A model generated the notes under the pieces. The model did not search any database, was not told where the DNA came from, and was given only the letters and a program-made list of their open reading frames with translations. A program made the translations under genes and the position numbers. From Saprospiraceae bacterium (lineage in GTDB: Bacteria; Bacteroidota; Bacteroidia; Chitinophagales; Saprospiraceae), in assembly GCA_016710115.1 (NCBI GenBank), contig JADJLN010000017.1, forward strand, positions 94,501-158,500: a stretch of 64,000 bases of DNA. Direction: 5' to 3'. Shown here in pieces: positions 18,833-28,469 of this stretch. Numbering within the stretch: position 1 is the first letter of the stretch; every line of letters starts with the position of its first letter.

Positions 18833-21740
18833 ATGGTCGAAAAAGGGATTATCAATGTGAGTCGTCGGATCAGGTGGGTCCTTTTTCTGATGTGGGGTAT
18901 CCCGTTCATGCTCGGTGCACAACAATCACCTCACCGGAATTACGTGCTTCCGGATCCGTTTCAACGCACACCGATCGAGCATATTCTCCAATCCACATCC
19001 GGATTGATCTGGCTGGGAACACCTGCTGGTCTGTTCACATTTGATGGACATGAGTACTCCCGGTGGAGCCGACCGGATTCGCTCGATGAACCATCGGCTG
19101 TCAGTGCCCTGTTTGAGGATCCTACCGGCTTGATCTGGGTAGGGTATGCGGATGGACATATCTGTCAATGGAAAAACAGATTCCAGGGATTGACACTCTG
19201 GTCGCCGGAGGAAGGGCTTCCTCAGGCGCGCATTACCGGTTTTGCCTACGCAACCGGCAATTTCTGGATCGCCACGTATGGCGAGGGTGTCTATGTCTGG
19301 CGCAATAAGCGTCTCTATCAGTTCGGAGTGGACGATGGCCTTCCCAATCCGGAGATCTATTGCATCGCTGCAGATGCAAAACACCGGATCTGGGTAGGGA
19401 CTGATGACGGACTGACGGAACTCCAGTTTTTCGGAGATGATCAAAAACGAATCCGGCATGTTCGACCCGAACGTTTTCCCGACCAGATCGTGCAGACACT
19501 GCGCCCGGATGCCAAAGGCAACCTGTGGCTCGGGTTTTTCGAAGGACAGATCGTGAAATATACCGTTGCATCTGATCAGATTGAAGTCCTGCCCACCATC
19601 CCCGATCAATACCCGATCAGTTGTCTTCTCCACCTGGAGGATCAGGAGCTATGGGCCGGTACGGAGGGGGGTGACCTCTGGCGGTATTCGTTTCGTGGAA
19701 AACGGTGGACCAGAGGAATCCCTGAAGCCACTACACCCGGAGGCATCATCCGGGATCTGATCATGGACCGGGAGAACAATGTCTGGGTAGCCAGCCAACC
19801 CAGTGGTCTGTTCAGCTTCTATCGTCCTGTTGAATTTATTCCATCCTCCGGGATTTCTGTACAAGCGACCTTGGAAGACAGCGATGGCCAGATCTGGGCA
19901 GGTACTCCTGCCGGATTGTATCGCCTTGTTCATGATCAGGAAACGGGTTTGTATTGGCCCCGACATGCCCAAAGCCTCGCGAAGGAAAATGTTCTTTCCT
20001 GATCCAGACCGCAGACGGATCGGTCTGGGCAGGCACCTTTGGCCATGGTGTTTTTCAACTCGGCAGGGATGGGCAAGTGATCCGGCACATCGCCGAAAAA
20101 GACGGGTTGACAAATGGCAATGTCCTGTCCATGACTGTTTCGAATGGCCGCCTCTGGTTGACTACACTGGGTGGCGTATTCTCGATGCTCAGTCCAATAC
20201 CCGTTGATGGCCAACCTCATATCATCCCATATGGACGGGAGGAAGGTCTATCCAGCCAGTTCATCTATTGCAGCTATCTCGACAAGGCAGGCAATCTCTG
20301 GTTTGGCATGGACGGAGAAGGCCTCAGCTGTATGACACCGGCAGGGAATATCAAGTCCTTTCGGAAAGCAGGTGATCAGCCTCTTCAGAGTGTCTATTCC
20401 ATCACCGGAGATCAACAAGGCCATATCTGGTTCTCCACGGCAAACAAAGGCATCCTCGAATTTGATGGTCAACACTTTCGAGAATTGGCAATCAAGGAAG
20501 GACTTCGCGACCTGGTGATCACCGGCCTGTTCACCGACAGGAATGGCCGGATTGTGATCTTGCATCAACATGGCATGGATGTCCTCGAACCGGACAAACG
20601 CCACCTGATCTATTACGATGAATCTGTTGGCCTCGAAGACTTTGATCCCAATCTCAATGCGTTGAGCTATGGCCAGGGCGGGGCAGTCTGGATAGGGACG
20701 ACGAACGGACTGGTCCGATATTCCAGTCTGTCCACCCCGGGGGTCATCCACCCTACTACCATCCTGAATTCGGCAACGTTGTTGAATGGCCGGGCGATCC
20801 AGCAGGGAGAACAACTGGCCGCAGATGAAAATTACCTCCGTTTTGCCTATACCGGTTTGTGGTACACCGATCCCGGAAAAGTACTTTACCGATACCGGCT
20901 TGACGGAGCAGACCTGGATTGGAAGCAGACACGCGATCATGAAATCACCTTTTCCAATTTATCCCCGGGCAATTATTTATTACGTGTTCAGTCCACTGAA
21001 AACGGGTCGTGGCTGGATGAGCCTGAACTGGAATTTCCCTTTACCATTCGCAAACCCTGGTGGCAACAATCCTGGTTTATTCTGCTGGCGCTATTGATCA
21101 TCGGAATGAGTATTCGCCTGATCCTCCGGTTCAGAGATCAACGCCTGCAGAGAAATATGGTACTTCAGCGTGAAAAAATCGAACTTCAGCTGGAAACACT
21201 GAAAAGTCAGATCAATCCGCACTTCCTGTTCAACAGCTTCAATACTCTTCTCGCTGTCATTGAATCGGATCCCAAAGCCGCTGCAGTCTATGTAGAGGAA
21301 TTGTCCGATTTTTACCGACAAATACTGGCCTACAGAGAAAAAGACGTCATTCCACTCGAAGAAGAACTGATGCTGATCGGCAATTATAAACATCTCCTTG
21401 AAAAACGATTTGGCGACCATGTCCTTCTGGATATTGTAGTGCCGGATCAAACGGGATTTGTCGTTCCGCTCACCTTGCAGCTCCGGTTGAAAATGCTGTC
21501 AAACACAATATCATTTCTGTAGAAAAACCATTGACGATTCGCATTTTCCAACCATCTCCGGATCAACTTATCGTCGAGAACAATATCCAGAAAAAAGCGC
21601 CTGAGCCCGGACATTCAACAGGTTTCGGACTGTCCATTTTACGCAGTCATTATACGATTCTGACCGGGAAACCCATTCATGTCGATGAAACAAATGGCAT
21701 TTTCCGTGTTTCTATTCCGATCATTCTCGCTCACTCCTGA
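18833..21740 (+). CDS. Beta-propeller sensor histidine kinase, LytS/His_kinase type (two frameshifts)
   Basis: About 969 residues. Signal peptide, then about 13 two-component-regulator propeller repeats of the form LIWLGTPAGLFTFDG, RIWVGTDDGLTEL, SVWAGTFGHGVFQL and AVWIGTTNGLVRYS, then a Y_Y_Y domain (GLWYTDPGKVLYRYRLDG, NLSPGNYLLRVQS), a membrane helix (SWFILLALLIIGMSIRLIL) and a kinase domain of the LytS type: phosphate-accepting His in LKSQINPHFLFNSFN, N-box LLVENAVKHN and G-box STGFGLSIL. Two single-base deletions interrupt it, near 19998 (LSLIQTADG) and 21492 (LQLLVENAV). It senses an outside or periplasmic signal and should phosphorylate the LytTR regulator three bases downstream. Similar repeats sense polysaccharide breakdown in other Bacteroidota; the ligand here is unknown. 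Confidence 0.85.
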
Positions 21741-21743
21741 TGT

Positions 21744-22511
21744 ATGAAAAGTCCCCAAATCCTGATCATTGAAGATGAACCCCTGGCTGCTGTCCGACTG
21801 CAGGGCATGATCCTTGAAATTCTGCCCCAGGCCCGGATTCTGGCTACAATTGACAGTGTTGAAGAAGCAGCAATATGGTTGGGCCAAAACCAGCCAGACC
21901 TGATCATGATGGATGTCCAACTGGCGGATGGTCTGTGTTTCAATCTATTCAACCGGGTGGATGTCCAGGCCCCGGTGATATTCACCACGGCATATGATGC
22001 CTATGCGCTCAAGGCGTTCCGGGTTCAGGCACTCGACTACCTGCTCAAACCACTGAAACGGAACGAGCTGAAGGAAGCGCTGGAACGCTATCAACGGATG
22101 TTGCCGCCATTGCCGGATCTCACACAGATCAGGGAGATCTATTCGGGAATACAGGATCCCAAATACAGAGATCGATACCTGGTGCGATTGGGTACCTCCA
22201 TCCGGGTGGTTGATATCCGGGATATCGCACTGATCTATACCGAATCCAAGAACACCTTTCTGATGACGCGGGAAGGCCGCCGGTTTCCGTTGGATTACAG
22301 TCTTGAGGCCATCGAAAGCCAGTTGGATCCGGCTCTCTTTTTCCGGGCAAACCGGCAATACATCCTCTCTCTGTCATCTATCGGCGAGATGCATGTCCAT
22401 ACCAAATCCAGGATCCGGGTCACTACCGATCCGGCTTCTCCGACGCCGATCATTGTCAGTACAGAAAAGTCGGCAGAATTCAAACGCTGGCTGGCTGGGA
22501 AGAATGGATGA
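21744..22511 (+). CDS. LytTR family response regulator
   Basis: A 255-residue response regulator. The receiver domain (residues 1-120) has the acidic pair E10-D11, phosphorylation site D57 (LIMMDVQLADG), T81-T82 and the conserved K102-P103. A LytTR DNA-binding domain follows (RYLVRLGTSIRVVDIRDIAL, ESKNTFLMTREGRRFPLDYS, FFRANRQYILSL). LytTR regulators bind direct repeats ahead of target genes. It starts three bases after the kinase stop, so they are a cognate pair. The operon just downstream (22623-25664) is an obvious candidate target. Frame intact. Confidence 0.93.
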   Translation: MKSPQILIIEDEPLAAVRLQGMILEILPQARILATIDSVEEAAIWLGQNQPDLIMMDVQLADGLCFNLFNRVDVQAPVIFTTAYDAYALKAFRVQALDYLLKPLKRNELKEALERYQRMLPPLPDLTQIREIYSGIQDPKYRDRYLVRLGTSIRVVDIRDIALIYTESKNTFLMTREGRRFPLDYSLEAIESQLDPALFFRANRQYILSLSSIGEMHVHTKSRIRVTTDPASPTPIIVSTEKSAEFKRWLAGKNG

Positions 22512-22608
22512 GGTGGTAGAATGACAATACCGTTGGTCAACTTTTCCGTTTCAGACAGACAAAGTGCCGCTTGGTCATCGTTCTACTGACATTCCACCTC
22601 AGACACCT

Positions 22609-22616
22609 TAGGTTTG
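22609..22616 (+). promoter_or_regulatory. Promoter -7 element TAnnTTTG
   Basis: TAGGTTTG matches the Bacteroidota -7 consensus and ends six bases before ATG 22623. It decides that start against the in-frame TTG at 22614, which lies inside the promoter. No good -33 TTG was found at the usual spacing. Confidence 0.5.
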
Positions 22617-22622
22617 TACGAT

Positions 22623-23378
22623 ATGAATAAGTCCGTATATACTCTTCCGACACTGGTATTGGTCATGATCCTGGCTGGTTTGCTGGCTACCTCGTCGTGC
22701 AAACACAACCCACTGGTAACGGGGTTAGATCCCCAGGATACCACAGGGACCAATAATCCGACAGATCCGATTGACACTTCTGGTTGGCCCTGCAGTCCCG
22801 ATTCGGTGTATTTCGAGTTTCAGGTCCTGCCCATTCTGATTTCAAACTGTGCCATGTCTGGTTGCCACAGTGCGACAAACCCCCAGGAAGGGGTCAACCT
22901 GACCTCCTTTGCCAAGGTAATGAGTACAGGCAAAGTGAAGGTGGGTCAACTGAGCGGCGATTTCTGGGAATCGATCAATTCCAATAAACCGGATAAACAG
23001 ATGCCGCCACCGCCCGCAAGCAAATTGTCTCAGGAGCAGATCGATCTCATTCGGAAATGGATCCTGCAAGGGGCAAAAAATCTGACCTGCAATCCGGGTT
23101 ATGGCGGCTGTTCTACCGCGAATATGTCCTATCTCAATGATATTTCTCCCATCCTCAAACAGAGTTGCACCGGTTGTCACGGAGGCACTTCTCCACAGGG
23201 CGGGGTCAACCTTTCCAGCTATGCGAATGTTCTGCCTTTTGCGCAGTCTGGCAAGCTTCTTGGTTCTGTCAGACACGAAACGGGATTTATCGCCATGCCT
23301 CCAGCAGGCAATGGCCTGCCGTCCTGTTCGATCAACCGGATACAAGCCTGGATCGACCAGGGAATATTAAACAATTGA
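22623..23378 (+). CDS. Cytochrome-c-like lipoprotein with two heme sites
   Basis: A 251-residue exported lipoprotein (lipobox LLATSSC). It has two similar halves, each with a cysteine-histidine site followed by GVNL and a mid-domain helix: NCAMSGCHSATNPQEGVNLT (a C-x4-CH site) and SCTGCHGGTSPQGGVNLS (a standard CxxCH). Conserved methionines follow in KQMPPPP and FIAMPPAG, candidate distal ligands. Tail: INRIQAWIDQGILNN. The pattern matches the planctomycete-type/DUF cytochrome c domain common in Bacteroidota. Likely periplasmic or outer-membrane electron carrier. First gene of a five-gene operon; the next starts seven bases later. The N-terminal linker is Thr/Asp/Pro-rich. Confidence 0.82.
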   Translation: MNKSVYTLPTLVLVMILAGLLATSSCKHNPLVTGLDPQDTTGTNNPTDPIDTSGWPCSPDSVYFEFQVLPILISNCAMSGCHSATNPQEGVNLTSFAKVMSTGKVKVGQLSGDFWESINSNKPDKQMPPPPASKLSQEQIDLIRKWILQGAKNLTCNPGYGGCSTANMSYLNDISPILKQSCTGCHGGTSPQGGVNLSSYANVLPFAQSGKLLGSVRHETGFIAMPPAGNGLPSCSINRIQAWIDQGILNN

Positions 23379-23384
23379 GCTGAT

Positions 23385-23756
23385 ATGAAACTTAATGCTG
23401 TCTGTTGGAGTCTTCTGGTTATGACATCGCTACTGACATCTTCCTGCTACTATGATGTGGAAGAGGAATTGTATCCCTCAGGGAACTGTGATACAGAGAA
23501 TATGTCCTTCTCCCAGCATATCATGCCTGTGTTCACCCAGAACTGCAATATCTGTCACGCCACCGGAGTAGAACAGGGTGATGTGATTCTGGATTCTTAC
23601 GATGCCGTACTCCCTTATGTAACCAATGGGAAATTGATCGGCTCCATCCAACATGCCAACGGATTTGTAGCTATGCCACAAGGGCAACCACAGCTGAGCG
23701 CCTGCACGATCGATAAGATCGCCGCGTGGATCGCAGATGGTGCTCTCAACAACTAA
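23385..23756 (+). CDS. Small single-heme cytochrome-like lipoprotein
   Basis: A 123-residue lipoprotein (LLTSSC lipobox) homologous to the second half of the gene just upstream: SQHIMPVFTQNCNICHATGV with one CxxCH, LDSYDAVLPYVTNGKLIGS, and NGFVAMPQG with a Met that may be the distal ligand, ending KIAAWIADGALNN. It looks like a duplication of a half-domain. Probably carries one c-type heme in the periplasm. Starts seven bases after its neighbour and is followed 17 bases later by the OB-fold gene, so all are cotranscribed. Confidence 0.82.
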   Translation: MKLNAVCWSLLVMTSLLTSSCYYDVEEELYPSGNCDTENMSFSQHIMPVFTQNCNICHATGVEQGDVILDSYDAVLPYVTNGKLIGSIQHANGFVAMPQGQPQLSACTIDKIAAWIADGALNN

Positions 23757-23772
23757 CCAGTCAACCTGACTT

Positions 23773-24180
23773 ATGAAAAAATGGATCTTTGCCGCGTTGG
23801 CCCTAGCGCTCGTCACAGGACTTATCATTGGTTTGTATATGTACAACAAACCACTGGAAAGCATGACAGGCCAGCAAGCTGAACTGACCGTTTCAGCAGC
23901 GGATTTGTACCAGTCATTTGATACGAACGAAACCGCCGCCAATGGGAAGTATCTGGGCAAGGTGATCGAAGTCTCCGGAACCATCGAATCCATTTCTACC
24001 GGAGACGATGGCGCAACGAATATTCTCCTGAACGCCGGGGATGCCATGGGCGGTGTGATCTGCCGACTGGATGCGACAGTCAAAGAAACCTTTCAGGAAG
24101 GATCACAGATCGCTCTCCGCGGAGAGTGTACAGGAAAACTGATGGATGTTGAACTGGCGCGCTGTGTACCGGTTCAATAA
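23773..24180 (+). CDS. Membrane-anchored OB-fold protein (tRNA_anti-like)
   Basis: A 135-residue protein with one N-terminal membrane anchor (WIFAALALALVTGLIIGLYM) and an OB-fold domain of the tRNA_anti-like type: AADLYQSFDTNETAANGKYL, GKVIEVSGTIESIS, NILLNAGDAMGGVICRLD and GSQIALRGECTGKLMDVEL. Despite the family name, such proteins in the bacterial envelope are of unknown function, not RNA-binding enzymes. It sits between heme lipoproteins and YceI, which suggests an envelope accessory role. Frame intact; single-gene spacing of 17 and 30 bases. Confidence 0.75.
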   Translation: MKKWIFAALALALVTGLIIGLYMYNKPLESMTGQQAELTVSAADLYQSFDTNETAANGKYLGKVIEVSGTIESISTGDDGATNILLNAGDAMGGVICRLDATVKETFQEGSQIALRGECTGKLMDVELARCVPVQ

Positions 24181-24209
24181 ATATTCTTCTCAAACCTAAA
24201 CCTCACAAC

Positions 24210-24764
24210 ATGAAAAAGTCACTCGTTATTTGTCTGTTGGCTGTGGCCTTTGCCGGTCAGCTTCAGGCACAGAAATATTTCACCCGAGACGGGAATATTA
24301 CTTTCTCTGCCAGCACACCTCTGGAAACGATTGATGCGACCAACCGCGGTGCATCTGCAGTCGTTGATGCTTCCAGTGGCGCCATGGAATTTGCTGTGCT
24401 GATCAAGGGATTTATCTTTGAAAAAGCCCTGATGCAGGAACATTTCAATGAGAATTACCTGGAATCCGGTAAATATCCAAAGGCGACATTCAAGGGAAAA
24501 ATCCAGAATATCGGGGACGTCAAGTGGTCGAAAGACGGGAGCTACCCGGTCAAATTCAAAGGCACGATGACGATTCACGGCACGAGCAAGGAAATTGCCG
24601 GCCAGGGAACAATCACTGTGAAGGGTGGCCGGATTGTTGCATCTTCCAGCGTTGATTTACCTTTGTCTGATTATGCTATATCCATTCCTTCTGTTGTCGC
24701 CGACAAAATCTCGAAAACTGCGAAGGTACAGATCGAAGTTGCTCTTGCCGAATTGAAACGATAA
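24210..24764 (+). CDS. YceI family periplasmic protein
   Basis: A 184-residue exported protein; signal peptide MKKSLVICLLAVAFAGQLQA. YceI features: TFSASTPLETIDATNRGASA, MEFAVLIKGFIFEKALMQEH, HFNENYLESGKYPKATFKGK, MTIHGTSKEIAGQG. It shares the HFNENYLES-KYP-AT signature with the YceI protein at 18265-18831, so the two are paralogues. Expected to bind a long-chain isoprenoid in the periplasm. It ends four bases before the DUF5777 gene, so the two are tightly coupled. Confidence 0.9.
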   Translation: MKKSLVICLLAVAFAGQLQAQKYFTRDGNITFSASTPLETIDATNRGASAVVDASSGAMEFAVLIKGFIFEKALMQEHFNENYLESGKYPKATFKGKIQNIGDVKWSKDGSYPVKFKGTMTIHGTSKEIAGQGTITVKGGRIVASSSVDLPLSDYAISIPSVVADKISKTAKVQIEVALAELKR

Positions 24765-24767
24765 CTG

Positions 24768-25664
24768 ATGAAACACCGTTTTGCACCGGGCCTCTGGCTC
24801 CTCTTCCTTTGCCTGGCAGGCTTTCCTGCACTTCATGCGCAGGACGACGACCTGCTCTCCCTGCTTGGTGAAGAGGAGACGACTGATTACGCGACTGCGA
24901 GCTTCAAAACCAACCGGGTGATCAACCTGCACAGTCTGGAAAATACGCATAGTGGCGTGCTGGACTTCAAGATCAGCCATCGCTTCGGGATGTTGAATCA
25001 GGGGCTGTATGATTGGTTCGGGCTCGACAATGCAACCATCCGACTGGGGCTCGATTACGGTGTAACCAAAGACCTCCAGATCGGTGCCGGGCGAAGCAGC
25101 TATAAAAAGATGATCGACGGGTATGCCAAATACCGCATCCTCCATCAGAGCACAGGGAAGCGAAACATGCCGATCTCGCTGACTGCCGTCGCCGGGATGT
25201 ATATCAACACGCTGAAGTGGTCGGATCCGGACCGGGATAATTATTTCAGCAGCCGCTTGAGTTATACATTTCAGGCGTTGATCGGTCGGAAATTCAATGA
25301 TTGGATCACCGTGCAACTGGCACCTACTGTGGTGCATCGCAATCTCGTGGCGACCAGTGCGGAATCAAATGATGTTTACGGGATCGGCGTCGGTGTTCGT
25401 CAGCGCATCACACGCCGGGTCACGCTGAATGCAGAATACATGTACCTCCTCCCTGACCAGGTGACAGATAATATACAGAATTCGTTCAGCATTGGTGCAG
25501 ATATTGAGACCGGTGGTCACGTTTTTCAGTTGCATCTGACCAATTCAACCGGTATGGCAGAACCCGTTGCATTTACGGAAACCACGGGTGACTGGTTTGA
25601 TGGGGGTATCCATTTCGGGTTTAATATCAGTCGGGTATTTACCATTGTAAAGCCGAAGATCTGA
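24768..25664 (+). CDS. DUF5777 outer-membrane beta-barrel protein
   Basis: A 298-residue protein with a signal peptide (LWLLFLCLAGFPALHAQ), an acidic stretch (DDDLLSLLGEEETTDY) and then alternating hydrophobic/polar strands typical of an outer-membrane barrel: SGVLDFKISHRFGMLNQGLY, ATIRLGLDYGVTKDLQIGAG, NAEYMYLLPDQ, FQLHLTNSTGMAEPVAF, WFDGGIHFGFNISRVF. This matches the DUF5777 family, commonly next to YceI and cytochrome genes in Bacteroidota. It would be the outer-membrane component of the operon. Last gene before the terminator at 25711-25740. Role unknown. Confidence 0.8.
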   Translation: MKHRFAPGLWLLFLCLAGFPALHAQDDDLLSLLGEEETTDYATASFKTNRVINLHSLENTHSGVLDFKISHRFGMLNQGLYDWFGLDNATIRLGLDYGVTKDLQIGAGRSSYKKMIDGYAKYRILHQSTGKRNMPISLTAVAGMYINTLKWSDPDRDNYFSSRLSYTFQALIGRKFNDWITVQLAPTVVHRNLVATSAESNDVYGIGVGVRQRITRRVTLNAEYMYLLPDQVTDNIQNSFSIGADIETGGHVFQLHLTNSTGMAEPVAFTETTGDWFDGGIHFGFNISRVFTIVKPKI

Positions 25665-25710
25665 CCATCGTTTGAAACTTCAGTTTCAAATGATCACAAC
25701 ACAATTGAAT

Positions 25711-25740
25711 AAAAAGGCATCCAGTCCGGATGCCTTTTTT
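25711..25740 (+). terminator. Rho-independent terminator of the cytochrome/YceI operon
   Basis: GGCATCC-AGTCC-GGATGCC followed by TTTTTT, 47 bases after the DUF5777 stop. An A-run precedes it, so it may also work on the other strand. Confidence 0.9.
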
Positions 25741-25757
25741 ATTGACATCAAAGAAAA

Positions 25758-25792
25758 AGCCAGTGAGCAACCTTTGTCACCCGCTGGCTTAC
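25758..25792. terminator. Second hairpin, possible minus-strand terminator
   Basis: AAGCCAG and CTGGCTT arms enclose about 20 bases. On the minus strand the stem is followed by TTTTTCTTT, so it would terminate leftward transcription; no minus-strand gene is seen to its right for 2 kb. Confidence 0.4.
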
Positions 25793-25821
25793 CCCAAAAC
25801 CATATAATCTGATTTCATCAG

Positions 25822-25872
25822 GGTCCGGTCCACCCCGTCTTGATTGGGGAGACGGAATCGGTTAACCGGACC
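25822..25872. other. Nested 51-nt hairpin, candidate structured RNA
   Basis: Outer arms GGTCCGGT (25822-25829) and ACCGGACC (25865-25872) are perfectly complementary; inside them CCGTCT and AGACGG form a second stem. It is not followed by a T-run and lies in a gene-free region. Confidence 0.4.
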
Positions 25873-26695
25873 GAATGTGTGTGATTGAATGAAAGAGGGA
25901 CAGGGGCAGCACCTCGGGGGAGAGGGAAGGAAGGGGTGCCGAAACACGTTCGCTCGCCTGAGAGGCTGGCGGATCCGGCTCGGCCACGTTCATGGTGATT
26001 ACAATTCGTCACCGAGGTCCATGGAAATAGACGTGCAGCACCCGACAGGGGAAGGATGCTGCCCGCTGTCCGGGTTTCGCAATGCAGGGATGCATCGGAA
26101 ACGACTAAAGGGAAACAGACTGCTCTTGAAATGGATGGCTGAGGCAGAGCTTTGTCAAGCGAGGTTGCCTCCTCTTGCCAGGGTATATGTTCGCGATGAC
26201 CGGCACCGGAACGGGGAAGAAAAAGAATATCGTCCAGGCCAGGATGGCCAGAGGAAAAGCAGTGCCATGACAGACCAGAAGTCTGTGGCTGCCCCGTAAA
26301 GGGTTGTTCATGGGGGGATACGTTTAGCCCTGCAAGACAAGGATCAGATTGTGATCAATGTCCATGCAAATACTGTCATTGAAGTAAATCAATGGCGAAA
26401 AAGAGAAATGCGGAAATGGGAAATAACCAGCTGGGATGAGTGCCGGTTTCTGGGCTACGTCTGAATGGTAATTGGTCTTCTCATGGGATCTGTTCTTGGG
26501 TGATAAAATGGTGTTTGTTGGTAGATACAAATTTACCCACCTCTAATCCTCCGCGCATACCCTAATGAGTGTAAATTTGATATAGTTTTTTAATGTATTG
26601 ATTATTATGCAAATAAGTTGATCATATTCTGCTGATATTCTGTACTTTAGTTAGTAAATTTAGCTTATATTCGAAAAAACATGATGGATAGCATG
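25873..26695. other. Gene-free stretch
   Basis: About 820 bases without a supported gene. Open frames are present but lack recognisable domains, signal sequences or ribosome-binding context. The part from 26540 to 26690 is AT-rich. Confidence 0.5.
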
Positions 26696-27590
26696 ACTGG
26701 AAGTAGAGGAGTGGAGAAGTGGAGGAGTGGAGGAGTGGAGGAGTGGAGGAGTTGAGGAGGATTTTAAATCAATAATTAATTTCTTTTCCAAAGCCAAAAT
26801 AAATGGGGCGCATGCTTTTCGCTTTTCGCTTTCGATCCGAAAGGAAGGAAGGATACGCCTGGTCCGATTTCCGATTTCTTCAGTTAGCCAACACCGCCCC
26901 ACTTTCAACTCTCCACTCATTGGGTTCTCGGTCTTCATTCTTCGGACTGAAAGGACGTTTGCGGCAGCTAAAGCAGCCGGTACAATTATTTTCGCATTTC
27001 GATTTCCGATTTCCGATTTCCGCCTTCCGACTTCCGACTTCCGATTTCTCTTCAGTTTAGCCAACACCGCCCCCCACTTTCAACTCTCCACTCATTTGGG
27101 TTCTCGGTCTTCATTCTTCGGACTGAAAGGATGTTTGTGGCAGCTAAAGCAGCCGGTACAATTATTTTCGCATTTCGACTTCCCACTTCCGCCTTCCCAC
27201 TTCCGATTTCCGATTTCCGATTTCCGATTTCTCTTCAGTTTAGCCCAACACTGCCTCCCACTTTCAACTCTCCACTCATTTGGGTTCTCGGTCTTCATCC
27301 TTCGGACTGAAAGGATGTTTTACGGCAGCTAAAGCAGCCGGTACAATTATTTTCGCATTTCGACTTCCACTTCCACCTTCCGATTTCCGATTTCCGATTT
27401 CCGATTTCTCTTCAGTTTAGCCAACACCGCCTCCCACTTTCAACTCTCCACTCATTTGGGTTCTCGGTCTTCATTCTTCGGACTGAAAGGACGTTTGCGG
27501 CAGCTAAAGCAGCCGGTACAATTATTTAGCATTTCGACTTCCCACTTCCCACTTCCCACTTCCCACTTCCGACTTCCACTTTAACACCCG
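26696..27590. repeat. Tandem array of ~180-bp units plus GGAGTGGA tract
   Basis: A short GGAGTGGAGGA tandem tract (26703-26757) is followed by four imperfect copies of a ~175-185-base unit starting near 26883, 27058, 27241 and 27418. Each has AGCCAACACCGCC, CTTTCAACTCTCCACTCATT, GGGTTCTCGGTCTTCAT, CGGACTGAAAGGA and GCAGCTAAAGCAGCCGGTAC, then a variable TTCCGATTT-type stretch. Apparent long frames here are repeat translation. Confidence 0.8.
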
Positions 27591-27630
27591 ATTAACCACC
27601 CCTGACGTAACATCGCTGCCGGTCCGCCGT

Positions 27631-27638
27631 TATCTTTG
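27631..27638 (+). promoter_or_regulatory. Promoter -7 element TATCTTTG
   Basis: Exact TAnnTTTG match, ending one base before ATG 27640. With a start of transcription 5-7 bases later, translation would begin leaderless or at the in-frame ATG 27643 or 27649. Confidence 0.5.
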
Positions 27639-27639
27639 C

Positions 27640-28317
27640 ATGATGAAGATGACCTGGCAATTTCTCCTTTCCGGCCTGATGATTATCGGCGGACATTACC
27701 TGCTTATCGCTCAGGATGTTTCCGATCCTTCTGCAAAGAAGATCCTCAAGGAGATGAAGGCCCATTACAGCAAGAACACGGCATCAGCCTACACCTTGCG
27801 CATGACCGTCGCCTACCCGGAGCAGGACCCGCAGATCACCAACGGCCAACTCACCCAGAACGGTGAACAATATCAGCTGGATCTCGGCCAGCAATCCTGG
27901 TATTGCAATGGAAAAACGGTGTGGATCCATCTCAAGGACCAGAAAGAAGTCCAGATCCATTCTGCTTCTGCCTCCGCTGGTTCCGAGTCCTTTCTCACTC
28001 CCCAATCCATCCTCAATCGCTTTGATAACGGCGACTACATCTATGCCCTGGGGGGGACGGGTGTGGAAAACAAGAAAGCGGTCCGCTATATCGACTTCAA
28101 ACCGAAGGACCGCAATGACGAATTTGTCAAGCTTCGGTTGAGTGTGGCTTCCAAATCACCGGAAGTGGTCAAATTTGAAGCCTTCAGTCGGGATGGCAGC
28201 CGTTATACGCTGGATATTCTGAGTGTCAAGTCGCCAGTCAGCACCACTCCGGCTCAATTTGCCTTCAACCCGAAAGCGCATCCCGGCATCCACGTTGAAG
28301 ACCTGCGCATCGACTGA
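27640..28317 (+). CDS. LolA-like outer-membrane lipoprotein carrier protein
   Basis: A 225-residue (or slightly shorter) periplasmic protein with signal peptide (FLLSGLMIIGGHYLLIAQ). LolA-type features: AKKILKEMKAHYSKNTASAY, NGEQYQLDLGQQSWYCNGKT, VWIHLKDQKEVQI, and AQFAFNPKAHPGIHVEDLRI. LolA carries lipoproteins from the inner membrane across the periplasm; Bacteroidota encode divergent versions, so lipoprotein transport is likely but not certain. Several ATG codons are clustered at 27640-27651; the promoter motif overlaps the first, see that entry. Intact. Confidence 0.82.
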   Translation: MMKMTWQFLLSGLMIIGGHYLLIAQDVSDPSAKKILKEMKAHYSKNTASAYTLRMTVAYPEQDPQITNGQLTQNGEQYQLDLGQQSWYCNGKTVWIHLKDQKEVQIHSASASAGSESFLTPQSILNRFDNGDYIYALGGTGVENKKAVRYIDFKPKDRNDEFVKLRLSVASKSPEVVKFEAFSRDGSRYTLDILSVKSPVSTTPAQFAFNPKAHPGIHVEDLRID

Positions 28318-28469
28318 TCAGGCCCACCTGTTCATGCTGCCCGCTCACCTTTCCTGATTCCCGGATGAGTCCAAAGGACAGGTGTATTCTGTTGTGAATC
28401 GTCCGGGCCAGCGATTCCTGATCCGCGGACAAGTCCTATATTCGCCACCCCGAAACGAACGAGTGGCAC

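Noticed and set aside
25889..26299. 136-codon frame after the DUF5777 operon
   Set aside because: No domain, signal or start context; composition is unlike neighbouring proteins.
26727..27332. A 201-codon open frame on the plus strand
   Set aside because: It lies wholly in the 180-base tandem array; the protein only repeats the DNA period and lacks any domain.
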